Made by a program: the position numbers and the translations under genes. DNA of 40,540 nucleotides, taken from Nitrospira sp. (GTDB lineage: Bacteria; Nitrospirota; Nitrospiria; Nitrospirales; Nitrospiraceae). Below the pieces are notes generated by a model. It saw nothing but the letters and a program-made list of their open reading frames with translations, was not told the origin of the DNA and did no database searches. Positions 18,101 to 26,656 of this stretch are shown here, in pieces (position 1 is the stretch's first letter; each line of letters opens with the position of its first letter). Where the stretch lies: contig JAICWG010000016.1 in NCBI GenBank assembly GCA_025934915.1, positions 1 to 40,540 of the forward strand, read 5' to 3'.

Positions 18101-19801
18101 TTAATTCGATTGCCGCTTCGTTTCCATAGATTGCCGGTATTGTTCCACATAGTCCAGAATGCGGTCCTTCGGTACTCCGTACCAAGTCAAGGCATGCCGG
18201 ATCAATGTCGCCGACGCCTCGACTTCAGGCTGAATAACCTCGGTCGCTCCAACCACACCGAGTCGTTCCCCTTCCGCTACTCCATGTGCTCGGGCTAGGA
18301 TCGGAACTTTGGAGTTGAGATCTCTGATCCGACCCACCGTCAGTGCAGCGGGCTTGATTTCAGGCAGCGCGACGATGATGAGAGACGCATCCGCTGCTCC
18401 GGCCTTCGTGAGTAATTCACGATGTGAGGCATCGCCATAGAGACAGGCAGTGCCCCGGCTTTGTAGCCGACGAATGATGTCCGGATCTCGATCGATGACC
18501 ACATAGGGAAGATTGAAGGTCTCCAACGCTTTCCCGAGGGAGCTGCCGACCCGGCCGAATCCGCACAGGACGACGTGCTGCCGGAGCGATTCGCCTTCCG
18601 GAAACCCGTGCGCCATGTCGTGCTGATCATGGACGAGACGCCGTTGGACGAACCAGCCTGGTACATACCTCACAAGAGCCGCATTCATGAGAATGGTGAT
18701 GACGGAGGCAGCGAGCGTCGCATTGTATACTTCCCTGCCGACATAGCCTGCCGATTTTGCGACCTGCACAAGGACAAACGAGAATTCGCCGATTTGAGTG
18801 AGGCCGATTCCCACCAAAAATGCCGTTGTCCAAGAGTAGCCGAACAGCCGCACGACGGTCGTCCAAATCACGAACATCCCGGCCACGATCAAACCGATCA
18901 TTGTGGCAAGGAGAGAAAGGTTTTCGATGATCACGCGTGGGTCGATCAAAATGCCGATGGTCACGAAAAAGAGCGCGACGAAGGCATCGCGCAGCGAGAG
19001 CAGCCGGGCCAAGGCCTCATGCCCATACTCGGATGCGCTGATAATAAGGCCGGCCAAGAAGGCTCCCAGAGCGAGGGAGAGTCCGACCATCTGCGTGACG
19101 GCGGCGGTTCCAAGACTGATGGCCAGCGTCACGAGTAAGAACAGTTCATGGTTTTGCGTTCTGGCGACGTGCGTCAGGATCGCCGGGATGACTTTGGCGC
19201 CCAAGTACCCCACCGGCGCCAGAATCAGCAGCGCCTTGGCCAAGGCTTTGCCGATCACGAGTAATCGTCCCGAATCGAACTCTCCGAGGGCCGGCATGAG
19301 CACTGTCATGACGACGACTGCCACGTCTTCGACCAGGGCGATACCGATCATCACCCGTCCGTGTTTTGAACGAAGCTCCCCCCGATCGACGAGCATACGG
19401 GCGAGTACCATGGTACTCGCTATGGAAATGACCGAGCCGATCACGATGCTTTGGGTCATAGACCACCCGATCAGGCTCCCCGTTAGGACTGCCAATCCGA
19501 TGGCCATGAGAATCCCCAGCGGTCCGCCGGCGAGAGCGACCCATTTGACGCGCATCAGGTCCTTCACGGAAAACTCAAGTCCGATCGAAAACATCAAGAG
19601 AATGACGCCGATCTCTGCCAGGAGATCGAATGTGTGAGATTCCGCGATAATAGGTCCCGGAGTAAACGGACCTATCGCGATACCACCCAGGACATAGCCG
19701 AGAATCAACGGCTGCCGGGTAAGCCGGGCAAGTACGCCGCCCGCGACGGCGGCAAGGAATACTGTGGCGAGGTCTCTAAAAAATACGGGATCTGGCTGCA
19801 C
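18101..19801 (-). CDS. CPA2-type cation:proton antiporter with RCK domain (YbaL/KefB-like)
   Basis: A 566-residue inner-membrane transporter. About 12 hydrophobic helices fill residues 1-385, with family signatures LTRQPLILGYVLGGIAIGP, IGVILLMFSIGLEFS, LVEDVAVVVMTV and GLSLALGAFLAGLIIS. A cytoplasmic TrkA-N/RCK nucleotide-binding domain follows (VVLCGFGRVGSSLGKAL from about residue 411, then VIDRDPD and YGDASH). The length and the single RCK domain resemble E. coli YbaL. It probably exchanges K+ or Na+ for protons under nucleotide control. It lies downstream of the Mrp operon on the same strand but is separated by 187 bases that contain the duplicated element, so it may be transcribed alone. 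Confidence 0.92.
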   Translation of the reverse strand: MQPDPVFFRDLATVFLAAVAGGVLARLTRQPLILGYVLGGIAIGPFTPGPIIAESHTFDLLAEIGVILLMFSIGLEFSVKDLMRVKWVALAGGPLGILMAIGLAVLTGSLIGWSMTQSIVIGSVISIASTMVLARMLVDRGELRSKHGRVMIGIALVEDVAVVVMTVLMPALGEFDSGRLLVIGKALAKALLILAPVGYLGAKVIPAILTHVARTQNHELFLLVTLAISLGTAAVTQMVGLSLALGAFLAGLIISASEYGHEALARLLSLRDAFVALFFVTIGILIDPRVIIENLSLLATMIGLIVAGMFVIWTTVVRLFGYSWTTAFLVGIGLTQIGEFSFVLVQVAKSAGYVGREVYNATLAASVITILMNAALVRYVPGWFVQRRLVHDQHDMAHGFPEGESLRQHVVLCGFGRVGSSLGKALETFNLPYVVIDRDPDIIRRLQSRGTACLYGDASHRELLTKAGAADASLIIVALPEIKPAALTVGRIRDLNSKVPILARAHGVAEGERLGVVGATEVIQPEVEASATLIRHALTWYGVPKDRILDYVEQYRQSMETKRQSN

Positions 19802-19861
19802 GTCACACCTATGTTAAGGGAGTTCTATATTGGCCTTGCCATGGCCGATTGGTAGCAAGGC

Positions 19862-19907
19862 CGCAAGACCGGGGAACAAAAATATCATAAAGGACGTGAA
19901 TAATACC
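19862..19907 (-). repeat. Left copy of a 45-bp direct repeat; carries a 35-codon hydrophobic frame
   Basis: The core at 19869-19901 is identical to 26904-26936 except for one base, and similarity extends several bases each way. On the minus strand it lies in a short frame (19814-19921) reading FTSFMIFLFPGLAALLPIG, whose first half equals FTSFMIFLFPGL of the ATPase remnant at the right copy. The frame ends 12 bases before the antiporter start. It could be a decayed ATPase fragment, a leader peptide, or both. Confidence 0.6.
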
Positions 19908-19988
19908 GTCGGCTTACACATCAATTTTCGCTCAGGTCAATTGCCGGGAGGGGATACCTGCCGCCGTACCCTCGAAGAGAAGTGGGGG

Positions 19989-20315
19989 CTAGTGGCGTAA
20001 ATCTTGGAAATCTTCCGGCAGCGGCGCGCGCGATGGAAGACGCCGTCGCAGGGCGGCCTGTCCCACCAAAAAGGCGCTCACCGGCGCGGTGATGAACAAG
20101 AACAGCGCGATGAGTGTCTCACGGAGGCTCAGGCCGTCAGGGATGGAGGACAGCACCGCCGCCAGCAGCATGCCGCCCACGCCCAAGGTCGTCGACTTGG
20201 TTGGGCCGTGCAACCGCATAAAGCAATCCGGAAGCCTGCCGAGGCCGATTGAGCCGACCAGGAGAAAAAAACTGCCGACCAGAAGCATGGCGGAAATCAG
20301 GAGTTCGAGTAGCAT
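19989..20315 (-). CDS. mrpG: Mrp-type Na+/H+ antiporter subunit G
   Basis: A small membrane subunit of 108 residues with three predicted helices: LLISAMLLVGSFFLLVGSIGLGRLP, STTLGVGGMLLAAVL and TLIALFLFITAPVSAFLVGQAAL. The block RLPDCFMRLHGPTKSTTLG and the closing ITAPVSAFLVGQAA are signatures of MrpG/MnhG/PhaG. The mature antiporter is a hetero-oligomer exporting Na+ (or K+) in exchange for protons. It is the last gene of the operon, 2 bases after mrpF. The C-terminal tail RRRLPSRAPLPEDF is basic and cytoplasmic. Confidence 0.92.
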   Translation of the reverse strand: MLLELLISAMLLVGSFFLLVGSIGLGRLPDCFMRLHGPTKSTTLGVGGMLLAAVLSSIPDGLSLRETLIALFLFITAPVSAFLVGQAALRRRLPSRAPLPEDFQDLRH

Positions 20316-20317
20316 GG

Positions 20318-20587
20318 CTAATCCGTGACTTTGCCGCGGGCGAGATATCGCGCGAAAGCGGCCGTGGAGACGAAGCCGGTCAGCGCGATCACCAGCGCCG
20401 CTTCGAAGAAGACCGAAGTGGAGTAATAGATGTCCATGACGACCATGAGCGCGATCGTATTGATGTACAACATATCAAATGCCAGCACACGGTCGGGCGC
20501 ATGGGGACCTTGCACGAGACGTACCATGCAGATCGCGAGCGCCGTGGCGATGGAGATGAACGCGATGTAGAGAGCCGCGGTCAGCAT
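20318..20587 (-). CDS. mrpF: Mrp-type Na+/H+ antiporter subunit F
   Basis: An 89-residue subunit with three helices. VRLVQGPHAPDRVLAFDMLYIN is the diagnostic MrpF block, carrying the conserved GP-x-x-x-DR-x-x-x-x-D pattern of the family. It is followed by SVFFEAALVIALTGFVSTAAFARYL. It overlaps the end of mrpE by 7 bases and is followed by mrpG after 2 bases. The length is standard for MrpF/PhaF. No anomalies are seen. Confidence 0.92.
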   Translation of the reverse strand: MLTAALYIAFISIATALAICMVRLVQGPHAPDRVLAFDMLYINTIALMVVMDIYYSTSVFFEAALVIALTGFVSTAAFARYLARGKVTD

Positions 20588-21066
20588 TCCAGGATCTCCA
20601 TCAAGGGGCGCTCATATCGCTCTTTGATCTTGGCGATGAAGGCCTCTTCGTCTTCCAGGTCAAGTACATGCACCAGCATGGTGCGTGCATCCGGCGAGAG
20701 CTCCAAGGGGATGGAGCCGGGCGTAATCGAAATCATACTCATAAACAGCGAGATCACGGACGGGTGGGTCACGGTCACCGGAACTTTCACGAATGCAGGT
20801 CTCAGCCGCGACACGGGCCCCAGCACGAGACGAGCGACGGTGATATTGGCGATGACAATATCCCATACGACATGTCCTGCCAACCGTATCGCCCCGGGTA
20901 CCGACCGGATGCCGGGCAGTCCGCCAAGAAGGGGCGCGATGACGAACGGAATGATGATCGCGAACAGGCATGCTGACGCAAGATGCAGCGGCGAAAACCC
21001 TTCCAGCAGGCGCCAGGCGCTTGCAAGTGCCATCGAGAGCATCGGAAACGGGCACAGTTTCGTCAT
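20581..21066 (-). CDS. mrpE: Mrp-type Na+/H+ antiporter subunit E
   Basis: A 161-residue subunit with two N-terminal hydrophobic segments and a soluble C-terminal part. The signatures are HVVWDIVIANITVARLVLGP, then PVTVTHPSVISLFMSMISITPGS with the typical TPG turn, and the closing LVHVLDLEDEEAF with the acidic HxLD-type motif of MrpE. Its start overlaps the mrpD stop by 4 bases. A slightly long N-terminus (about 25 residues before the first helix) is not unusual. Confidence 0.9.
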   Translation of the reverse strand: MTKLCPFPMLSMALASAWRLLEGFSPLHLASACLFAIIIPFVIAPLLGGLPGIRSVPGAIRLAGHVVWDIVIANITVARLVLGPVSRLRPAFVKVPVTVTHPSVISLFMSMISITPGSIPLELSPDARTMLVHVLDLEDEEAFIAKIKERYERPLMEILEC

Positions 21067-22613
21067 GGCGTCACCTTTCCCTTCGCATACGGACGGACGA
21101 AATCACCGGACCCAGATCCCAGAACGGCCTCGATATAGGATTCACGAGAAGTGAGTTGCGTCCCTACTTCGTCTGCATACTGCGTAACCGGCGCCGCGAA
21201 GATGACAAGACCCATGCTGCAGCCGGCCAGACCGGCGAGCGCGATCCACTCACCGGCGCGAGGAGGTCGGTCATGGGTGGGCTGATCCGGTTCAACATAA
21301 TTCCACAGCACGATGCTGCCCGCGCGCGAGCAGGCAGCCAAGGTCAGCACGCTCGTCACCAGAATCACGGTCCATATCAGGACGACGCTCAGCCCATTCA
21401 TGGTACTCTGTAAAATTATGAGCTTCCCTAGGAATCCTGATGACGGCGGTATCCCGGCCACAGTCGAGCCGGCGAATAAAAAGGCCAGGCCCAACGGCGC
21501 CGCATGCCGCAACGGCGGCCCCGGATGGAGCTGGTCTCCCGTCGCTCCGCGGCCGCGCCTCAGCAGATCGCCGACGAGGAAAAGGACCGCAATGACAAGC
21601 GTGGAATGCGCCAGGTAATAGAGCGCGGCGGCGAGGCCCTTGCTTCCACCAGTCGCCACACCGGTGAGGATCATGCCGACCGACGCAATGGTGAGATACG
21701 CCGTCATGGTGGCAAGGCGCTGGGCACCGAGCGCACCCAAGGTGCCCAACGTTAACGTGGTCAAGGCGACCGGCAGCAGCCAGGGAGCAGTCAATTCCAT
21801 CACGGCGTCTTCTCCACCGGTAAAGATCAGCGTCGTGACACGGATGATTGCATACACGCCGACCTTCGTCATGATGGCGAAGAGGGCGGCAACCGGCGCA
21901 AGCGCATGGGAATAAGCGGCAGGCAACCAGAAATAGAGCGGAAAAACCGCGGCTTTGACGGCAAACACGCCGAGCAGCAACAAGCCGCCGGCTCGCACGA
22001 GCCCCACGTCTTCGGCCCGCACCTCCGCGACACGTTCGGCCAGATGTGCCATGTTGAGCGTTCCCGTGACGCCGTACAGCAAGCTGACGGCGATGAGGAA
22101 TATGCTGGAGGCTGCGATGTTGATCGCGGCATAGTGAAGGGTGGCACGCAGCCGCTCGACTTCCAAACCTTCCATCGCGAGCCCGTACGACGCGATCAGG
22201 AGGATTTCGAAGAAGACGAACAAATTGAATAGGTCTCCTGTGAGAAATGCGCCGTTCAGGCCCATCACCTGAAAGAGAAAGAGCGGGTGGAACAATTTTC
22301 CTCGGGCATCCCATCCCTGCACGGCATAGAGCAGTACAGCGAGCGCGAGCGACGCCGTCAATAGCAGCATGAAGGCGGAGAGACGATCCGCGACCAGCAC
22401 GATGCCGAACGGCGACGGCCAATTGCCCAGCCGGTAGACGAGTGGTGCCCCGGACCGCGCCTCCGCGAAAATCGCGAGCACCGCGATGCCAAAGGTCACC
22501 GTCGCTCCTATGCCGATCGCACGTTTCATCACGATCGGCGCGCGGTGCAAGATCAGCAGAAGCGCCGCCGCCAGCGCGGGCACAATGATTGGGACTGCCA
22601 GCAAATGGGTCAT
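21063..22613 (-). CDS. mrpD: Mrp-type Na+/H+ antiporter subunit D (NuoM/N-like)
   Basis: A 516-residue integral membrane protein with about 14 helices, related to complex I proton-channel subunits. Visible signatures are VADRLSAFMLLLTASLALAVLLY, the GLNGAFLTGDLFNLFVFFEILLIASYGL block with its conserved Glu, KAAVFPLYFWLPAAYSHA with the channel Lys, and GIPPSSGFLGKLIILQ near the C-terminus. MrpA and MrpD together form the ion-translocating core. It overlaps mrpC and mrpE by 4 bases on each side. The length is normal. Confidence 0.93.
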   Translation of the reverse strand: MTHLLAVPIIVPALAAALLLILHRAPIVMKRAIGIGATVTFGIAVLAIFAEARSGAPLVYRLGNWPSPFGIVLVADRLSAFMLLLTASLALAVLLYAVQGWDARGKLFHPLFLFQVMGLNGAFLTGDLFNLFVFFEILLIASYGLAMEGLEVERLRATLHYAAINIAASSIFLIAVSLLYGVTGTLNMAHLAERVAEVRAEDVGLVRAGGLLLLGVFAVKAAVFPLYFWLPAAYSHALAPVAALFAIMTKVGVYAIIRVTTLIFTGGEDAVMELTAPWLLPVALTTLTLGTLGALGAQRLATMTAYLTIASVGMILTGVATGGSKGLAAALYYLAHSTLVIAVLFLVGDLLRRGRGATGDQLHPGPPLRHAAPLGLAFLFAGSTVAGIPPSSGFLGKLIILQSTMNGLSVVLIWTVILVTSVLTLAACSRAGSIVLWNYVEPDQPTHDRPPRAGEWIALAGLAGCSMGLVIFAAPVTQYADEVGTQLTSRESYIEAVLGSGSGDFVRPYAKGKVTP

Positions 22614-22966
22614 GGGCCGTGCTCCGGCCTGCGTTCCAGTACCGGATCGAGACCGTCCACATGATCGCTCCCGGTCTGATGATGCATGCGTACCGCGAGC
22701 GCCATGATAAAACCGGTCATGCCGAACCCAATCACGATGGCCGTCAATACCAGAGCCTGAGGCACCGGATCAGCATAGCTCTCCGCGCCGGCCGCCACGA
22801 TGGGCGAAGCCCCTGGGCGAAGGCGTCCCATGGAGAAAATAAAGAGATTGCCGGCCGTGGACAACATCGACAGTCCCAGCACCATTGAGAACGTCCGCCC
22901 ACGAAGAAGGAGATAGACGGCGCAGGCCGTCACGATCCCGATTCCAACTGCCATTATGAGTTCCAT
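22610..22966 (-). CDS. mrpC: Mrp-type Na+/H+ antiporter subunit C (NuoK-like)
   Basis: A 118-residue NuoK homologue with three helices: IMAVGIGIVTACAVYLLLRG, SMVLGLSMLSTAGNLFIFSMG and DPVPQALVLTAIVIGFGM. ADPVPQALVLTAIVI is the hallmark of the family. I start at ATG 22966, which has GAGGAG eight bases upstream, rather than extending into mrpA. The gene overlaps the 3' end of mrpA by 13 bases. A hydrophilic tail of about 25 residues (HHQTGSDHVDGLDPVLERRP) follows the last helix. Confidence 0.92.
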   Translation of the reverse strand: MELIMAVGIGIVTACAVYLLLRGRTFSMVLGLSMLSTAGNLFIFSMGRLRPGASPIVAAGAESYADPVPQALVLTAIVIGFGMTGFIMALAVRMHHQTGSDHVDGLDPVLERRPEHGP

Positions 22967-25746
22967 TGTTGATTCTCCTCTGTCTTTGACGTCTTGCGGT
23001 GGACTTGTCCGATGGAGGTCAGAATCAGAAGCGTGGTGCCGAGTACCGTCATGAAGACGCCGAGGTCGAATCCCATTGCGCTGACAAGGGGGATCTCGCC
23101 GAGGAGCGGCACAACAGGATGGCGCGTGCCACTGGTGAGAAAAGGGAAGCCGGCCACCACGCTCGCGAGACCGGTCACCCCGGCAATTACCACGCCGCCT
23201 CCGATCCAAAGCCAGAAGTCGATCCGGATATGAGCGAGCATGCGCCTCAGACCCTCGCCCATGTACTGCATGATCAGCGCGAGCGCGGCGATGAGTCCCG
23301 CGACAAAGCCGCCTCCGGGGAGATCGTGTCCTCGCAGGAACATGTGGAGCGCCACGAGCAGCGCAAAAGGCAGTAATATCCTCGCCGCCACGGCAAAAAT
23401 CATCCGGTCGGCAGCGGGGCTTGGCCGCTCGGCCTGCCTCTCACCCCGCAGCCCATCCATCAACATCCACGTGCACATGGCCGCTATGCCAAGGACGATA
23501 ATCTCTCCGAACGTATCGAAGCCGCGGAAGTCAACGAGAAGCACATTGACGACATTGTGACCTCCACCGCGCGGCAGACTATTCTCAAGAAAGAACCACG
23601 CGATGGATTCCTGATCCCTCGTCAAGACGGCCCATGACAACACCGCCACCCCTGCGCCAGCGGCGGCTGCCAAGGCTGTATCGCGCATCTTGCGCCGGCG
23701 CGTCGATTCCCGCGGTGTTGAATGCGGCAGGAGCGCCAACGCTATGAGCAACAATAGGGTGCTCACGACTTCGATGGCCAACTGGGTCAGCGCGAGATCA
23801 GGAGCCGAGAAATAGGCAAAGGCGATCGATGCGGCAAGCCCGACGACACCAGCCAGTACGATGGCAACGACCCGCGTGTGATGGAACCATACGGCGCCGA
23901 GCGCGCCGGCCATCGCCGCGCCCCCCACGACGATGCCTGGCGGCGTCAGTGTTGAAGACGTCACTTTCCCAATGTCAAGCCCATGCTCCACGAACGGCCA
24001 TGCCCCGAGCCCGAGAAACGTCGCAATGACAAGCGCGAGGGAACGCTGGAGCGAGCCGTTGTGCAGTTGGTTCGTAAGTCGGGCCGCCAGGACGATTGAG
24101 CCGTCGTACGCGTGCTGAAAGAGCAGTCGTCCCGTGTAGTGCGCCGGCACGTGCAGGTGCAGGTCGTAGCGATGACGCAGCAGCCAGTAGATAACCGCGC
24201 CGCCGACGAGAGCGACCGCACTCATGGCCAGAGGCAGTGAGAACCCGTGCCACAGCGCGATGCGATAGGCCGGCAGGGCGTCCCCCACCACCGCCCTCGC
24301 CGCTACGTCCACCAGTGGAGCGACGGTGTAGCCGGGCAGTACGCCGACCGCGATACAAACGACCGCCAAGACTTCGGCTGGCACCTTCATATAACGGGGC
24401 GGTTTGTGCGGCTGATGAGGAAGGTTATGCGGCTCGTCGAAGAACACATCGTGGATGAACCGCACAGAATAGGCGACGCTGAACATCGAACCCAGCATGA
24501 CGGCGACCGGCGCGATGTCCTCCAACAACAGCAGGTCATGGAGATCGAGCGCCTCGGCGAAGAACATTTCCTTGGAGAGAAACCCATTAAATAAGGGCAC
24601 ACCGGCCATCGCCGACGCCGCGACGATGGCCAACAGTGCCGTCTGCGGCATCTGACGCCAGAGGCCGCCAAGCCGCCGCATGTCGCGGGTTCCGCACTCA
24701 TGATCGATGATGCCGGCCGCCATGAACAGCGACGCTTTGAAGGTCGCATGGTTGCCGATATGAAACACGGCGGCCAGCGAAGACATCGGCGTGTCGAGAC
24801 CCAGCAGGAACATAATGAGACCCAGATGGCTGATGGTCGAATAGGCGAGTAATCCTTTCAGATCGTGTCTGAACATCGCCACATAGGCGCCAAACACCAT
24901 CGTGGTCAGACCGACGGTGGTCGTCACATACTCGAACATGGGATTCCCACCCAGTAAGGGGTAGAGTCTTGCGAGCAGGAACACCCCCGCCTTCACCATC
25001 GTGGCGGAATGCAGATAGGCCGACACCGGAGTCGGCGCGGCCATTGCTGCGGGCAGCCAGAAGTGAAACGGAAACTGCGCCGATTTCGTAAATGCGCCCA
25101 GCAGGATCAATCCGAGCGCGACATTGAATTGAGGATGATTGCGGATCGTCTCCCGCGCCGTAAACCAGGCGGACAGTTCGAAACTACCCGCGATGTTGCC
25201 GATGATCAACATCCCGGCAAGCAGGGCGAGTCCGCCGCCGCCGGTGACGGCAAAGGCCATGCGCGCGCCCTGTCGAGCCAGAGGGCTGTGAGTCCAGAAG
25301 CCGATCAACAGGAAGGACGAGAGGCTCGTCAGCTCCCAGAACATCAGGAGCAGGAGGGCGTTCTCGGAAAACACGATGCCCAGCATCGCACTCATGAACA
25401 GCATGAGCAGGGCATAAAATCTGCCGATGGGTTCTTGCGCGGACAAGTAATAGCGAGCGTAGAGAATGACGAGCAACCCAATACCAAGAATCAGCAGCCC
25501 AAACATGAGGCCTAGTCCGTCGAGCCGGAACGAAAAATTGAGCCCATGGTCAGGCAGCCACTGCCAACTCTGGAGAAATCGTTCGCCAGCCAAGATGGTC
25601 GGCGTTTGGTAAGTGAGCAGCGCAAGGCTTGCAGCGGTCGGCAGGGCGGCAGCCCATGCGGCGGCGGAGAAACCGCGACGCTGCAGGAGTAACGTGGCGG
25701 CAGTTCCGGCGAGCAAGGGAAGCAGAATGATGATCGGCAACGTCAT
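22954..25746 (-). CDS. mrpA: Mrp-type Na+/H+ antiporter subunit A fused to subunit B
   Basis: A 930-residue protein, the length of PhaA-type MrpA-MrpB fusions rather than of separate MrpA (about 800). The N-terminal half is NuoL-like: FRLDGLGLMFGLLILGIGLLVILYARYYLS, LLMFWELTSLSSFLLIGFW with its conserved Glu, KSAQFPFHFWLPAAMAAPTPVSAYLHSATMVKAG in pieces, and FNGFLSKEMFF. Then comes the MrpA C-terminal region (ENSLPRGGGHNVVNVLLVDFRG, a classic MrpA signature). The last 150 residues carry the MrpB domain (HMFLRGHDLPGGGFVAGLIAA). No separate mrpB is present, so the operon is the six-gene group-2 type. It begins 18 bases after uspA. Confidence 0.93.
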   Translation of the reverse strand: MTLPIIILLPLLAGTAATLLLQRRGFSAAAWAAALPTAASLALLTYQTPTILAGERFLQSWQWLPDHGLNFSFRLDGLGLMFGLLILGIGLLVILYARYYLSAQEPIGRFYALLMLFMSAMLGIVFSENALLLLMFWELTSLSSFLLIGFWTHSPLARQGARMAFAVTGGGGLALLAGMLIIGNIAGSFELSAWFTARETIRNHPQFNVALGLILLGAFTKSAQFPFHFWLPAAMAAPTPVSAYLHSATMVKAGVFLLARLYPLLGGNPMFEYVTTTVGLTTMVFGAYVAMFRHDLKGLLAYSTISHLGLIMFLLGLDTPMSSLAAVFHIGNHATFKASLFMAAGIIDHECGTRDMRRLGGLWRQMPQTALLAIVAASAMAGVPLFNGFLSKEMFFAEALDLHDLLLLEDIAPVAVMLGSMFSVAYSVRFIHDVFFDEPHNLPHQPHKPPRYMKVPAEVLAVVCIAVGVLPGYTVAPLVDVAARAVVGDALPAYRIALWHGFSLPLAMSAVALVGGAVIYWLLRHRYDLHLHVPAHYTGRLLFQHAYDGSIVLAARLTNQLHNGSLQRSLALVIATFLGLGAWPFVEHGLDIGKVTSSTLTPPGIVVGGAAMAGALGAVWFHHTRVVAIVLAGVVGLAASIAFAYFSAPDLALTQLAIEVVSTLLLLIALALLPHSTPRESTRRRKMRDTALAAAAGAGVAVLSWAVLTRDQESIAWFFLENSLPRGGGHNVVNVLLVDFRGFDTFGEIIVLGIAAMCTWMLMDGLRGERQAERPSPAADRMIFAVAARILLPFALLVALHMFLRGHDLPGGGFVAGLIAALALIMQYMGEGLRRMLAHIRIDFWLWIGGGVVIAGVTGLASVVAGFPFLTSGTRHPVVPLLGEIPLVSAMGFDLGVFMTVLGTTLLILTSIGQVHRKTSKTEENQQWNS

Positions 25747-25764
25747 GGCGGGAAAACGACGGCG

Positions 25765-26640
25765 CTAGACCCGTTCTTGGACAACAAGCACGTCACATTC
25801 CGAGCGGGCGAGGACATGATGTGTGGTGCTTCCTAGGAACAGGTCTTCGATCCAAGATTGACCGTGTTTGCCGATCACGATGAGGTCGGACAAGAGCTTC
25901 TCTGCTTTGGCCAAAATCACAGGAGAGGGATCGCCGCCTTCAACGGTATACGAAACCAGCTCCGAATCGGCATGGGATTCACGGATCAGCTCCCAGATCT
26001 TCTTCTCTGCGGCTCGCTGGTCCTCTTCGCGATATTGACGGATGTCCTCCTCCGACGCACCGACAATACGGAGTCTTCCTTCAAATGGAACGTTGAACAC
26101 GTGAAGGATCGTCATGCGGGCGTTGGGAGCGATTCGGCGCGCCATCGTCAAGGCGGAAGCGGAGTATGGGGAGAAGTCGACCGGCACGAGCACGCGTTGA
26201 TAGCGCGCCTTCGGGGGGCACTTCGCGACAAGCACCGGTCGTTTACACTTGCTGAGTAGGTGTTCCGCCGTCGTGCCGAGAATCAGATCGTGCAGGGAAT
26301 TCTCTCCATGAGCGCCCAAGACAAGCAGATCCGCGGACTCGGTCGCCGAGAGGATTTCGGCCTGCGTTTGGCCGGTCTTGACGTCGGTACTCCCCATCAC
26401 TCCTGTTTTCAGGCTGATGGCTGCGGCTACTTCGCGCAGCATGCGTCCGGCATCGTCGATCAGCTTGGCTGCTACGTCGGTCGGTGTCCGAAAGAATTTT
26501 CGCACATCGTCCAAGGCCGAACTGCTCATCACATGTAACAGACTGAGATGCGCACGTTGTTCCTCGGTAATGATGGCGGCGCGCTCCGCAGCGTGCCGAG
26601 CTTCATCGGAGAAGTCGGTTGCTGCGATGATTGTCTCCAT
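25765..26640 (-). CDS. Tandem universal stress protein (two UspA domains)
   Basis: A 291-residue cytoplasmic protein made of two UspA domains of about 145 residues each. Domain 1 begins METIIAATDFSDEARHAAERA and ends with the ATP-binding loop LVLGAHGENSLHDLILGTTAEHLL. Domain 2 begins RVLVPVDFSPYSASAL and ends with IVIGKHGQSWIEDLFLGSTTHHVL. Both loops keep the GxxG(x9)G(S/T) pattern, so both may bind ATP. It is the first gene of the unit with mrpA-G, 18 bases upstream of mrpA, suggesting stress- or energy-linked control of the antiporter. The start has AAGGGAA upstream. Confidence 0.92.
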   Translation of the reverse strand: METIIAATDFSDEARHAAERAAIITEEQRAHLSLLHVMSSSALDDVRKFFRTPTDVAAKLIDDAGRMLREVAAAISLKTGVMGSTDVKTGQTQAEILSATESADLLVLGAHGENSLHDLILGTTAEHLLSKCKRPVLVAKCPPKARYQRVLVPVDFSPYSASALTMARRIAPNARMTILHVFNVPFEGRLRIVGASEEDIRQYREEDQRAAEKKIWELIRESHADSELVSYTVEGGDPSPVILAKAEKLLSDLIVIGKHGQSWIEDLFLGSTTHHVLARSECDVLVVQERV

Positions 26641-26656
26641 GTTTTAGGTTCCCTTC

